Assembly: GCF_000283155.1 (NCBI RefSeq)
Contig: NW_004454193.1
Location: forward strand, 5,990,457-6,054,456
Length of the DNA stretch: 64,000 nt
DNA from: Ceratotherium simum simum
Lineage: Eukaryota > Chordata > Mammalia > Perissodactyla > Rhinocerotidae
Direction: 5' to 3'
Below are positions 22,569 through 33,462 of the stretch, one piece after another (positions within the stretch are counted from its first letter, which is position 1; each line of letters opens with the position of its first letter). The notes beneath the pieces are model-generated. The model was not told the DNA's origin and did not search any database. It saw only the letters and a list, made by a program, of their open reading frames with translations. The translations under genes were made by a program, and so were the position numbers.

Positions 22569-23439
22569 CTTTGCTCTCCCGGCTGTCCCTCTGAGGGAAG
22601 GGGACAGGCTTGTCTCTAGCCTCACGGTAAATGAGAGACAGAGACGGGGCCTCCAGCCTTCCAGCACACTGCTCTTCTAACGCATCACTTGGCAGCCTGG
22701 GGGGGCGGGGGGGGTGGTCTGGAGGCTCCTGAGGGGGAAAAGCCTACTCCCCAGCAAACAGATGCTGTGCCCACTGTCTTCACTACCCCCGGCTTGCCCC
22801 AGTCTTGGAAAAATTCCCTGTTGTCCTAAACGCCAGGGTAATAGACCCAGCAGGAGATGACATTTTATGCGGCCTTCAGTCTCTCCTTTCTCCCCCAGAA
22901 ATATGTTCCTTCGTCCTAGACTGGGAGCGTAGGATCTGATGCACCCTCGCTCCACTGAGAAGGTCCCAAGACCCCAGGAAGCAGCTTGGCCCTCCCTGGC
23001 CCCAACTCCCACCCACTCCCTGTCCTCCATTCATAGCCAGCAGCCACTGCCTCCCTCTGCCCCCATCACAGCCCAGCTTCCTAAGCCTGCTGCCTGACCC
23101 ACGTCCTCACTAAAGTTCAACTGCACCCCTGCCTCTGAGGCTGAGAAGAGTCAACCATCGCAGAGCCATCGACAAATGCAATAGAAATTAGACAGAGCAA
23201 GAGGGAGAGCAAGGCGGATACATAATTTATGGTATGGCGGAGTGTGAGTGACAGGCAGCAGCAGGAGGCCTCAGCACCTTATCGATCCTTTCAAAAAACC
23301 CGAGAAAGGGCCCCGTGCTGAGGACCGGGGGAGGCATAGAAGGTGCAGGAGCAGGCAAGGCCATTAAGGACGCACTGCAACCCGGCCGGCCACCGGGGTG
23401 GGCGGGGGGCTCCGGCAGGTGGGGCGCACACGTGTCTTC
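22569..23439. other. Intergenic, nothing recognised
   Basis: GC-moderate DNA with a G-rich run at about 22698-22715. No gene. Confidence 0.5.
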
Positions 23440-23545
23440 CAATCGATGACACCATGTCAAAACATAAAATGCGTGCTTTGGCTCTTAAGCCAAATGTGCG
23501 TGAGATTTTTTAAAAGCATTGATTCAGGATGGATCAATGGAAATC
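23440..23545. promoter_or_regulatory. Possible conserved noncoding element
   Basis: Repeat-free block containing CTTGGCTCTTAAGCCAAATG... style inverted motif TTTGGCTcttAAGCCAAA at 23477-23494 region and ATTGATTCAGGATGGATCAAT nearby. Only suggestive. Confidence 0.22.
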
Positions 23546-23839
23546 GAGGCAGACTTTTTTCCCTGTGCAAAAAGGGGGTAATACTTTGCGGAGAGGCACC
23601 CGGCAGGGGTGACAAGAGTAGATGTTCCATGAGGAGTGTCCTCTCCTCCGCTGGCCGCCAGAGAGCTTTGGGAGGAAGGTGAAGGTGGAAAGTCAAGGTG
23701 TTTGCCTCAGCTTGCCCTCCCGCCGTGGAGACGCCCTAGGAGATGGGGGTGAGGGCTTGCTGGTCTGCACCCCTAGGTGGGGAGCTGCATTCCGTTCACC
23801 CAGCACTCACTCTGTCATCATCCAAGGATGATTCCACTC

Positions 23840-24360
23840 CTCCAATTCCTAAGCAAGTCCGGCACATCCAGGATCCCTCTAGTCTCACAATCTCCACTGC
23901 TCCCACCTGGCGCATCTCTCACCTGCACCATTGCCTCTATGCCTACTTACTCCACAGCAGCCGGACAGCTCCCATCCCACCTAGAGTAAAATGGGGTCCT
24001 GCACGATCTGACTGCCCGTCCTCTCGTCCTGACCTCACCTCCTCCCACTCTTTCCTTTGCTCGCAGACCCGCCTCAGAGACGCCTTCCCTGACTGTGCAA
24101 CCTTGTCATGCCTCCTGCCCACTCCCCCACCCTGCCCCACCCCACCACCCTGGTACATTTTTTTTTTTCGTAGCACTTAACACTATTGATGGTGTTGTTG
24201 TTTGTGGGTTGGTTGGTTCGTTCATTGTCTGTAATTTCTTATAGAATGTAAATTACATGAGGGCAGGGACCTCATTTGTCTTGTTCATGGCTGTATTCCC
24301 AGAGTTTAGAACAGAGTTTGGCACAGAGTAGGTGCTTAGTAAATATTTGTTGAAATAAGC
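23840..24360 (+). mobile_element. L2 LINE 3' end
   Basis: GATCTGACTGCCCGTCCTCT, GAGACGCCTTCCCTGACTG, TACATGAGGGCAGGGACCTC and TAGTAAATATTTGTTGAA match the L2 3' end through its terminus. Confidence 0.85.
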
Positions 24361-24425
24361 GAGAGAGGGAGGGAGGGAAGGAGGGAGGGAGGACAAAAGG
24401 GAGGGAGGAAAAGAGAGAGGGAGGA
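24361..24425. repeat. (GGGA)n purine simple repeat at L2 end
   Basis: Imperfect GAGGGAGGGAGG array directly after the L2 terminus, where L2 normally has a short tandem tail. Confidence 0.85.
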
Positions 24426-25027
24426 TGGTTGGAGCCACACTCAAGCAGGAAACAGCAACGCACTGTGAAGCTACCATCAGCACTGTTGCTACAAAATACA
24501 AAAACAAACAATAAAACCCACCAGTTATGATCTGCGAAGACTTTCAAGGGGGCTGGTCGTCTATAACCAGGCCTTCCAACCAGAAGCTCTGAATTTAGGT
24601 TTTAGAGTCATCGAGGAAAGCCTGTTATCAGAAGTTGTTCTTTTGGGGGGACAAGCTTATCTTTCTGCCTGAGTCAAATGAAACTCAAGCAGCATCATAA
24701 GCCTTGTTCCCCTGGCCCAGCTCTATTGGGGTGGGGGCATAATTAGGGGTGAACCTGTCTTTCTCTGGGGTCCAAGAGGGTAGCAGAGGCTCCTGTCCTA
24801 AAGCTGTGGGGCAAAGGGCTGCAGATTTTGCTGCAGTCTCGGGGGAATCCTGGGCTCGCTGTCATCCTGGATGCTGGCATCTGGCTTCCCACTTGGGGAT
24901 GGAGGCTGGAGGCCGCTTTTGTTTCCTCTGGTGCCCTTCCCAGAGCCACATGTCATTTTTCACTGTTGTGAGCCCTCACCCAGCCAGGATGGTCAGACAT
25001 GAGGATGAAACGAATCTTCACCACCTG
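24426..25027. other. Intergenic, nothing recognised
   Basis: No gene or clear repeat. Confidence 0.5.
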
Positions 25028-25050
25028 TCAGAGAGAGAGAGAGAGAGAGA
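25028..25050. repeat. (GA)n microsatellite
   Basis: About eleven GA units. Confidence 0.85.
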
Positions 25051-25134
25051 CTGAGAGGTAAATCCACCAGCAGGCCTGGGACCTGGTCCCCCTCCCTTCC
25101 CCCACCACCCCGGCCCCATCTTGGAATGAAAAGG

Positions 25135-25265
25135 GGTCAGAGTCATTTTATTTGGCTAGTGTTCACGAACACAATTATTTAATTATTTCCCTGAATCATT
25201 TTCCAAGACGCCAGTCTCATTCTATTTGTTATTTATAGGATAACTTAATTACCAACTTCGATGGG
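25135..25265. promoter_or_regulatory. Candidate conserved noncoding element
   Basis: Repeat-free AT-rich block: TCATTTTATTTGG, ACAATTATTTAATTATTTCC, TTGTTATTTATAGG and TAACTTAATTACC. Dense homeodomain cores, flanked by C/G-rich low-complexity DNA. Confidence 0.32.
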
Positions 25266-25892
25266 GGAGGGAAACAGGGAAGGACAAGGGGTATAGGGGG
25301 AGGGGAGATTAAAAAGTGCTGGCTCTAAATTATTCTCTCTCCTTTTCCTTTTTTCCAATTGCTTCAACATGTCTCCCCGAGTTTCCCCTTCCTGGTCAAC
25401 CCCTCTCTCTCTCCCTCCCTCTCCCCTCCTCTCAGTCTGCTGCCCTTTCTGTTTTAATAGTCTCCCTCTCATCTTCCCCCCCCTCCCCGCCTTGGCCCCC
25501 AGCCTGGCTCCCAGACAAACTGGACCCCTAATAATTTCTGACAGTGAGATCACCCCTGTGCGGAGGAAGAGCTCAACTTCCCCATCAGCAACATCTTTTA
25601 CCGGGCACGTCCTATGAGTTTCCGTTAGTGAGACCCCAGCCCCTGGGGAGCCTCCAACATGAGCGTCTCATTCTCAGGTCCTCGGTGTCCCAGCTGGGGG
25701 TGTACCCTGAGCCCTGAGCTGGGCTACACCAGGGAGCACTCAGCTAGTTATCTGGTACTGTTCAGAGTCGGGGAGGCCAGTGTTTCCCAGATACCTTCCC
25801 CCGCCGTACCTAGATGCTGTTTTTGCCCAGTGTTCAGGGCCCCTCAGGCCTAAGGAGGGCCCTTGTCCAGGAGACAAGGCAGAAAAGCAGAA
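25266..25892. other. Intergenic, CT-rich tracts
   Basis: Pyrimidine-rich DNA at 25390-25500 produces long open frames; no gene evidence. Confidence 0.5.
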
Positions 25893-26097
25893 GGGCTCTG
25901 CAGCTGGGCTGTACCACTTAGCAGCTGTGCGATCTTGGGCAAACCACCTACCCTGTCTGGGCCTCGGTCTCCTTATCTGTATAACGGGGGGTAAGTCGTA
26001 CCTCCTGCATAGCGTGCATGGAAAGATGTGTTAATACTTGCAAAACACCTAGAACAGTGGCTAACACATTACGAGTACACATTCAATGTTAATTATC
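25893..26097 (+). mobile_element. MIR SINE
   Basis: CACTTAGCAGCTGTGCGATC, GGCCTCGGTCTCCTTATCTG and ACCTAGAACAGTGGCTAACA in MIR order. Confidence 0.85.
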
Positions 26098-26214
26098 CTC
26101 AGCATCTGCCATCTCATGTCTCCATCCTGGGGATATGGATGTGAGGTATGGGAGGTGCTGTCTGGCCTGGACCCAAATAGAACAAGCCTGTTAGCTTGCC
26201 GCTAACAAGGCTTA

Positions 26215-26330
26215 CACTTTGGGAAAATCACTTTTCCCCCTTGAATCTCAGTTTTACGATCTCTACAATGCGGGTATTGATAGCATTCCTGTTACAGCAG
26301 TGTTGGGAGGCGGAAATGAGCTGATGTACA
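26215..26330 (+). mobile_element. MIR fragment
   Basis: TTGGGAAAATCACTTTTCCC then TGAATCTCAGTTTTACGATC then ATGCGGGTATTGATAGCA: MIR core and downstream part. Confidence 0.6.
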
Positions 26331-26331
26331 C

Positions 26332-26568
26332 TAAGAGCAAAGATTCTAAAGCCAGGCCTCGTGAGTTCAAATCCTGGCTCTACCACTTAGTAGCTGTGTG
26401 ACCTTGGACAAGTTACTTAACCTCTCTGTGCCTCAGATACTTCTGCCTATAATCCATTTCCCCCACCACCTCCTGGGGTTATTGGGAGGATGAAATGAGT
26501 TAATTCATGTGAAACGCTTAGCACAGTGTCTGGCACAGGGTAACACTTGGCAAGTGTTTGTTATTACT
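26332..26568 (+). mobile_element. MIR SINE, nearly full length
   Basis: AAGCCAGGCCTCGTGAGTTC, AGTAGCTGTGTGACCTTGG, GTTACTTAACCTCTCTGTGC, GATGAAATGAGTTAATTCAT and GCACAGTGTCTGGCACAGG: one of the best-preserved copies in the window. Confidence 0.93.
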
Positions 26569-26802
26569 GATTCGTCCCCGGAAAATGTTTCTCCCTGCCT
26601 TCTCTCTCTGAAGGATTTCTTCCCCTCTCTTCACTCTCTTCCCGTGAGGTGGCTTGGGGCAGAAGTGCCTAGTTTTTAACCAAAATCCAAATCGTTCTGA
26701 CAGACTCAGACTAGCAAGTCTTCCCCCTGGGGGCAGAAGCGGGAGCTGAGCTGTCAGGAGGGGAATTCATGTCCATGAGAAACTGGAGAAGGTGACAAGG
26801 AA

Positions 26803-26935
26803 CCGAACTGCTACAGCCAGGCCTCGGGCGCTGGTCCTGGCTGGGCCAGCCACTCCCCGTGTGACCTTGGACAAACCCCTTAACTCGTTTTGGCCTCAGT
26901 TTTCTCATCTGTCAAATGGAGTGACTGCTTGCCCA
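26803..26935 (+). mobile_element. MIR SINE fragment
   Basis: CCGTGTGACCTTGGACAAAC then GGCCTCAGTTTTCTCATCTG is the MIR core. Confidence 0.83.
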
Positions 26936-27499
26936 CTTCCCACGTTATCACAAAACTCAATTGAGAGAAGCAGGAAGAACATGTTCTGAGACTGGGAACA
27001 GTGCTGCAGAGCCCCAGGCTGCGGCTCCATTGGGTTCTATTGGTGTCGAGAAACAGAGCCTCACTCAAGGGGTCTCATGTCATGGAGGGTGCACGGGCAG
27101 GAGCCGGGGAAAGAAGGACTTCCAGCCTCTAGAAGGATGGGAATCAAAGGGCGGCTCTGGCCCTAAGTCAGGGGTGCGTGGAGGCCCTGGGGTCTCTCAC
27201 CCTTGAAGTCTTGGGGGGCTCTGTATATTCAGCCCTCCAGGAAGAACCTGTTCCTCCACTCTCACATCTGCTGTCTCAGAGTTTTTGCTCCCTTCAAACG
27301 TCAACTTGCACGTAGCCTTGCTGGGTCTCTTGGCCCTCTCTCAGCACTGTGGTCACAAACGCACTTGCGTCCGGGTCCAGGCAACTAACATGATGGGGCC
27401 AGTGTACCAGGTGGCAAAGTAGACAGTATCTGTGCCGTCTGAAAGGTGGCTGGTCATTCTCCTGCTTGCCCTCAGACCCATGGCTCTCCCTTTTCCTGC
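26936..27499. other. Intergenic, nothing recognised
   Basis: No gene or clear repeat. Confidence 0.5.
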
Positions 27500-27975
27500 T
27501 GTGTGCTGCATTGCAGGGGTGGACCGGTTAAACTACATTTCCCATGCTCCCTTAGCAACTGGCTTCCAGCTAGGTTCAGCCAATAGGAGGTGGTGGTTGG
27601 AGACTGGGGGGCGGGAAGAAGGAAGAAGCCTGGGTATTTTTCCCCTCTCACTGTTGTGGGTGGTGTCTCCAGCAGCAGCTGTATCTCCTCTGTGACTCCT
27701 CCTTCCACGGGCTGACCCCTCTCTCCACTGTCCCAGCTGTTGCAGGGCAGGCCCTCCATGATCCCAGCCTCTGCCAGTGGTCATCCTTCCTGAGCTCTGC
27801 TAACATCACCTCCTCCCTTTGTCTCTCCTGTCCCAGTAGCTAATCTCAGCATTGCCTCACCATCTCCTAGTTTCTTTTAGCTCTTCTAACACCTGTGTAG
27901 CTAACCACCTGCATTAAATTCCCTCTGTTGAATTCCCGAAGTGGCTTTTGTTTCCCTGGATGCACTCTGAGGGAC
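27500..27975 (+). repeat. Ancient LTR-like interspersed repeat, not named
   Basis: AACTACATTTCCCATGCTCC, TTCAGCCAATAGGAGGTGG, AGCTCTTCTAACACCTGTG and CATTAAATTCCCTCTGTTG in an order seen in common eutherian repeats. Its first part resembles family R. Confidence 0.5.
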
Positions 27976-28704
27976 AGTCACAGGGGTAGCAGCTGCTAAG
28001 TGCCAGCCATGTGTCACCCAACAGGCATGTGGGCTCAGCACTGACCAGTCCTCTGATCTTTCAAGCAAAGCCAGAAATCTGGATTTTTATGTAATGTCTG
28101 ATTTTTACATGTTAGCAACTAATTCAAGGTTTAAGCTTTTATTCTGAAGACTGGATAAAACAAGCTCGCAGGTCCCGGTCTGCAGCTCTGCTCTTTGTCA
28201 TGACTCAGTGTTTCTGCCACTGCTTCCTTCTCTTGGTATTTCCTGGTCAGATCCTAAGGAAGGGAACAGGATGGGTCAGCTCACGTCTTTAGGCCGGGTC
28301 ACTGATTACTCAATGAATTCACTGCTTTTGGGTCAGGGGCGCTCCTTGGTCAAGTAGCTGAGGTTGGGGGGTGGTCATGTGGGAAAAACCAAGTGCATTA
28401 AGGAATATGAGGTTGGATATCTGAATGGGTACAAGAGTCAGTTTGGCAAAGTGGCTTGACTCCCAATCCATTGCTCTTTCCACTTTACCACTTGGGCTTC
28501 CTCTAGCTATTCAGCACTTTTATGTTTCTGTTTTTGTTCAGCATCAAGGGCAGTACTATAACTTAGGTCTCCAGAGTTGGATGAGTGTATTCGGGTCTCA
28601 GGGCTTCAGCTTATATTTCTGAAAGATGAGAGGCTTAGACCTTCTTTCTGAGGATCATTCTAGGCCTGATGGTCTATGATTCTACAGCTGCTCTTTCTGT
28701 GACA
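27976..28704. other. Intergenic, nothing recognised
   Basis: Mixed composition and no gene evidence. Confidence 0.5.
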
Positions 28705-28776
28705 TCCATCCACCTATTCACCCATCTATCCATCCATCCATCATCCATCCATCCATCCATCCACCCATCCATCTAC
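28705..28776. repeat. (CATC)n microsatellite
   Basis: Imperfect CATC/ATCC tetranucleotide array of about 70 bases. Confidence 0.9.
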
Positions 28777-29330
28777 TCAACAAATATTCATCGATCATCT
28801 ACTATGCACCAGGCACTATAGTTGGTGCTGGATAAAGTAGTAAATAAGACAGACCAGGACTGCCCTAATAGAACTACATTCTAGTAAGGGAAGAGAGACA
28901 ATAAATAAGCAAATAAATGCATATATCAGATAATTTTAGATAGTGATAAGCGCTATAAGAAAAATATAACAGAAAAGATGGATAGGGCCAAGGGTGGAGG
29001 GATGCTTTAGATTGGCTGGTCAGGGAAACCTGTGTGCGAGGTGACATTTGAGCTCAGACCTGAAAGAGGATCTGGGGGGAGAATGTTCTAGATAGAGAAT
29101 GTTCTAGATAGAGGGTTCAGCAAGTCTGAAGGTACTGAGAGTGGAGGGAGGAGCACACAGAAGGTGAGAGTGGCTAGAGAACACAAGGGGGAGAATGTTA
29201 GGAGATGGGGTTGGAGACAGAACATGGTCTAGATTTTCCAAAGCCTTGGGGGCCATGGAAAGAACCTGAGGGTTGAATCTGAGTGCAATAGGAAGCCATT
29301 TCTGACCAGTGAGGAGCCCCCTTGCCTGTC
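28777..29330 (+). repeat. Ancient interspersed repeat, family J, second copy
   Basis: Starts ATCTACTATGCACCAGGCAC, has GAACTACATTCTAGTAAGGG, GTGACATTTGAGCTCAGACC and GAGAATGTTCTAGATAGAG (present twice as a small internal tandem). Matches landmarks of 7870-8760. Confidence 0.65.
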
Positions 29331-29596
29331 ATCCAGCTGTGGCCACCGCTGGGGCTGTATATCAGGAAGTGGCTGTGTCAGGAAGGAGGGAGGCCCAGGG
29401 CATCCTGCCCTTGAATGCTGGCCGGAGCCGGACTGGCTCAGGCCAGTCTAGGGCTGAGGAGTCGTGTGTGGGGTCCACAGGGCTCTAGACATCCAACTCA
29501 GCCTGCAGGAGGCTCTGAAACCTCCCCTTCTAGCAGCCCAGTACTTCAGGGTTGGTGGTGGGGAGAAGGCTCATGAACTCAGGCAATTCTCTCCGG
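29331..29596. other. Intergenic, nothing recognised
   Basis: No gene or clear repeat. Confidence 0.5.
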
Positions 29597-29800
29597 TGGT
29601 TAAGGGTCAGCTAGGCCTGGTCTAAATCCTGCTCTGCTACTTGCTAGCTGATGACCTTGTGCAAGGTTCTTCTCTCCTTGAGCCCCCAGTTTTCCCATCT
29701 GTGAAAAGGACACAATCACAGAGCCCTCCTATGGCCATCGAAAGGATTAACTGAGATGACACACAGAAAACCTGAGTGCATAGAGCTCCATACATTTAGC
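29597..29800 (+). mobile_element. MIR SINE
   Basis: CTCTGCTACTTGCTAGCTGA, GACCTTGTGCAAGGTTCTTC and CAGTTTTCCCATCTGTGAAA in MIR order. Confidence 0.83.
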
Positions 29801-30339
29801 TATTTTTCAACATTACAGTGTTGTCACGAGCAGGACTCCTGGAGTGTGGGTGCTGATGGAAAGAGGTGGGAGGGGGGCTCCTGTGCCATTTTGTCTCAGC
29901 CCAGTGCTCTATTAGAGGCAGAACAGCTGTCTGAAACAGGTGTCTCTGCCCCAGCTTCACATGTGGCCTCAGGCTCCCTGTCTGTGACATGAGGGGAGTG
30001 GACTCAATGCCCCTCTTGGCCCTTCCCCTCTGACATTCTGAGGCTCAACTGTGACCACACCCAGAGGTGGGACTGAGTTTTCCCTGAATCATGGCAAAGT
30101 TGATCAGCTCTTGAGGCCCACGATTGGGCAGAGGGTCATCTGTTGGCCTGGGGTGACACAGCGCAAGCTTCCTAAACTCCCGGTCAGCTAAGCCTAAATG
30201 TCTTTGATTCCCAACTGCGAAGAAACTAGCCAAGAGCAAATCATAGATTCCATTGCTTAGGAAGCAGTTGTCACCAATCAATCCAGTGTCCATCCACCCA
30301 CCAAATAACCAGACTTCTGGCACATGCTGTGTTCCCAGC
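29801..30339. other. Intergenic; MIR-like piece near 29945-30045
   Basis: CCTCAGGCTCCCTGTCTGTG then GACTCAATGCCCCTCTTGGC may be a MIR3-type remnant. Nothing else recognised. Confidence 0.4.
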
Positions 30340-30490
30340 ACGGCGCCAAATCACTTACTGACAACTCTGAAACAGACATATTCATTCTATAGATGAGGAA
30401 ACCGTAGGTCTGAGAGGTTAGATGGATTGCCCAAGGTCACATAGCTAGTATGTGTCTGGATCTCAGCTCTGTCCTCTTCTCAATACCTTC
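30340..30490 (-). mobile_element. MIR SINE, minus strand
   Basis: CATTCTATAGATGAGGAAAC, GATTGCCCAAGGTCACATAG: reversed MIR core. Confidence 0.82.
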
Positions 30491-30720
30491 ACTGCCTCCC
30501 CCAGTCGAACCACCGTGACCTCTCACCTGCAAGACATGAACAGGCTTTCCACTGGCCTCCCTCCAATCCATTATCCATGGAGAAGCCACAGTGGTCTTTA
30601 AAAAATAGAAATTTCACACCTAGTATGTATCAGGCACTGTTCTAGGTGCTGGGGATACAGCGGTGCAAGCTATACTCATGTCACTCCGGCTTCCTTTTGC
30701 TCATAGGATAAAAATGAAAA
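30491..30720 (+). mobile_element. L2 fragment with a family-J-like insert
   Basis: TTTCCACTGGCCTCCCTCC and CCACAGTGGTCTTTAAAAAA fit L2. GTATCAGGCACTGTTCTAGG then TGCTGGGGATACAGCGGTGC at 30625-30665 fits the start of family J. L2-like CACTCCGGCTTCCTTTTGC resumes after it. Confidence 0.55.
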
Positions 30721-31015
30721 TACTAAGTGTGGTGGTGGGGATGGGACAATGGGAGTGGTCTGCCCTAGGGGCGGGCAATAAGGCATCCATCGTCTGTAGA
30801 GAGTGTAAAAACAATAATGAAACCAACTAATACTCTGTCTTTTTTTTTTTTATTATTGCCATACACCTGCAATTCTAGCCAATGTTTATATAAATAATAA
30901 AACACTCCTCCCCACCTTGACCTGTACATGGGTGGCCCTATAATTTCTCGCCCACACTGGGGCATCGGGACACGGATGTAACCCGAGACCTGTAAGATCC
31001 TATGGGATCTGGCCC
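30721..31015. other. Intergenic, poly(T) near 30840-30851
   Basis: No gene or clear repeat beyond the T run. Confidence 0.5.
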
Positions 31016-31515
31016 CCACCTGCCTCTCTAACCTAATTTCTTGACACTTTCTACCTCATTTAGACTAAATGGCCCATTCTTGGCTCCACAAATGTTCCAA
31101 GCTTCTTTGTACCTTGGGGCTCTGCCCAGAATCTGATGGATGGGACTTGGGCACGGGGTCGGGCACTGCAGCCAGAGGGAAGGTCCTATGTGAGGGCTTT
31201 ATGGTTCTTCCCTTGGTTCTCAGCCAGGATCTTCAGGCCACGGAAACGCCTTAGAGTCTTGGCATTAATCCTCAGAGGCCCTCCTTACAATTAAGCCTAG
31301 AGCAGGAAGAGGTCTCCCACGTGGTTCTCTCCCTTTGCGTCTCTTCGTACAATGGTGATTGTTCTGTTATTTGTGTGGTTACTACGTTATGCCCCTCTCC
31401 CCAACATCCTCTAAGTTCCATGGTGCCAGAGGCCGTGTCTGCTTTGCTCATGTTTGTACCCTCCTCACCTGACACAGTGCCCGGCACCCACTGAGTATTG
31501 GTTGAGTGGAAGGAT
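31016..31515 (+). mobile_element. L2 LINE 3' region, interrupted
   Basis: ATTTCTTGACACTTTCTACC and CTTTGTACCTTGGGGCTCTG in the first half, TGTCTGCTTTGCTCATGTTT, CAGTGCCCGGCACCCACTGA and TTGGTTGAGTGGAAGGATGG in the second, all in L2 order. Confidence 0.72.
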
Positions 31516-31749
31516 GGATGCACAACGGAGCTAAGATCCAAACTAGCCCACATCCTTCCACCATCCTCATCCCAAGACTGCCAGCCTGGTTGGAAAAGCT
31601 GATCATATCCAGACCAGAGATGCTTCTCAGCAAAGTCAAGGCCAAGACCAGTGGGAATGGATCAAGTCAAAGCAAAGGATCCAGATGCGCAAATTCCCTT
31701 CCAGGAGGCAGATGTGACCCAGCGATTCCATGCCAGGCGTAACCGTCGC

Positions 31750-32330
31750 ATCTGATTCCTCATTTCCATTAAAGGCATTGTAGCAGGTGCAAAATCCAGA
31801 GATTATCCCAAGAATTAAGATATGAAAAGCATGTTAGATCACTAAACTCCAATTAGGGAAATGAAATTGTGCACACTCTCCTCCTGACGCAATATGGGGA
31901 ACCTGCATTAGCTCTGGGCTCCGGTTCTAATAAAATTAGAGAATAACACTTTAATTGAATTGTGCTTAAAAGGATCACGCTGACAAACGTGATTGTATCT
32001 GGTTGGGATGCACACCTTCTCCGGCAATCGTTAAATCCAATGAAATGCCAGTCTCAGGATCTCAACAGTTTTCTGAAACAATCCGTGAACCGTGCTGTAT
32101 CTTGGAGTATCTAATCAATTTAGAGCTGCCTCATTAGGACTTGGCTGCTAACGGATACTTAAAAATCAAAGCAAATTACTGCACTCCGTGGATAACTAGC
32201 TAATCATATCGATACAACATGGCTGGATTGTGTTGCAACAATTCATTTCCTGTTTAAGAAGCCACCGTCACCCATAATTTAGGGATTGAGATTCGTAAGC
32301 CTGACGCAGACAGCTCCCATGTCAAGGATT
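31750..32330. promoter_or_regulatory. Candidate developmental enhancer / conserved noncoding element
   Basis: About 580 bases without any recognisable repeat, even though L2 lies directly to the left and MIR-like DNA to the right. Motifs include AAAATTAGAG, CTTTAATTGAATTG (31949-31962), TCF/LEF-like ATCAAAG (32165-32171), GCTAATCATATCGAT, and ETS-like ATTTCCTGTTT. Neither strand has a long open frame here. The sequence texture is that of deeply conserved noncoding elements in Iroquois gene deserts; conservation itself was not tested. Confidence 0.5.
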
Positions 32331-32459
32331 TTCCTGAGCTCAGCAGCGAGGGGTGCCTGCTGCCCCAGCTAGTGAGGGTGAACCAAAGCCAGCCACTTGA
32401 CTCCTTTTTTCTGCACCCTACCTACTCCCCAGGCTCACTCCTGAATAATGAGCCCAAGA

Positions 32460-32560
32460 CCACTATTGTACAAAGGAGAAATGAGAAGCTCAGAGACAGA
32501 CAGCATCCTTCCTAAGATCACTCAGCAATTAGCGGCAGAGCCAGGATTTGGTCCTTGTTG
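32460..32560 (-). mobile_element. MIR-like fragment, minus strand
   Basis: AGAAGCTCAGAGACAGACAG, TCCTAAGATCACTCAGCAAT and GCAGAGCCAGGATTTGG: worn reversed MIR. Confidence 0.6.
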
Positions 32561-32835
32561 ACATCACATCAAATTTTCTAATATTTTAATAACAATTTCA
32601 AACAGTAATTATTCCTTCATTGATAGTTTACTTGGGTCCTATTTTAATATTCTTACTGATAATGAACATCACCATCATCATCATCTTCATTATAATAAGG
32701 ACAGCCTATACTTACATAGAACTTAATTCAAATTTAATTCGTTTGATTGTGTCAACAACCCTAGAAGTACGTTCTATGATTATTGTGATAGGCATTAATG
32801 CTGGTCGCCAACAATTTCCGGCTCGCCCTCTCCAG
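32561..32835 (-). other. AT-rich DNA, possible further MIR-like remnant
   Basis: TAGAACTTAATTCAAATTT then GTGTCAACAACCCTAGAAG may be the distal half of a second minus MIR. The 75-residue open frame at 32620-32847 looks membrane-like only because the DNA is ATT-rich. Confidence 0.35.
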
Positions 32836-32965
32836 GACGCCTGGTAGAACTACACTTCCTGGTCCCCCGAGGCCGGATGGATCAGGAGACTCACTCTGAC
32901 CAAGGAGTGTGAGCAGAAGGGACATGTGTTATTTATAGGTCCAAGCATGATTGCTGGCTCAAGAT
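32836..32965 (+). repeat. Family R fragment
   Basis: GAACTACACTTCCTGGTCCC, GGGACATGTGTTATTTATAG and GCTCAAGATCTCCATC-like text match the first half of family R. Confidence 0.5.
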
Positions 32966-33157
32966 CTCCATCATTCTCCCCTCCAGCTCGTCAACCAGCA
33001 ACACGTGCGTTGGTTGCTTTTCTGAATACAATGAACAGAAACTCCGAGCCCCCCCACAACGGACTTGTCTCGTGGGTGAGAAATAACCTGTGTTGCTGGC
33101 AACCCCTGAGCTTCAGGGGTTGTCTGTTCCTGCAGGATAACCCAGCTTGTCCTGACA

Positions 33158-33222
33158 GGGAGAATTATCACCCCCATCTTACAGATGAGGAGACTAAAGC
33201 ACATCGAGATGAGGTGGCTGAT
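33158..33222 (-). mobile_element. Short MIR fragment, minus strand
   Basis: ATTATCACCCCCATCTTACA then GATGAGGAGACTAAAGCACA: the reversed MIR core only. Confidence 0.65.
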
Positions 33223-33449
33223 GCCAGGCCCTGTTCAGGCACCACCAGTAGATTTCTCTCCCGTGCAGAAGTCTCCTTGGCTCCTGTTTTGGCTGCTTCC
33301 CAGCCTCTCACGGCACTCTGTGGCAACTCCCTGATACCAGGTTCTGGGCCTGCAGGCTCACGGTGAGTGCTGGGTGCCGAGAACTGCTTTTCAGGGACCC
33401 GTGTCAGGCCTGTCCAGACCACTCACCCTGTCACTCAGCTCATGCCCGG

Positions 33450-33462
33450 CCAGATATACTTT
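33450..33462. repeat. Target-site duplication, left copy
   Basis: CCAGATATACTTT, identical to 33652-33664 on the other side of the ERE SINE. Confidence 0.9.

Noticed and set aside
28705..28776. Regularly spaced short repeats considered as an array with spacers
   Set aside because: It is a simple CATC microsatellite without unique spacers; CRISPR arrays are not expected in a mammalian genome.
32620..32847. 75-residue hydrophobic frame that looks like membrane segments
   Set aside because: The DNA is ATT/ATC-rich repeat-like sequence; runs of Ile and Thr follow from composition. It also crosses into a family R piece.
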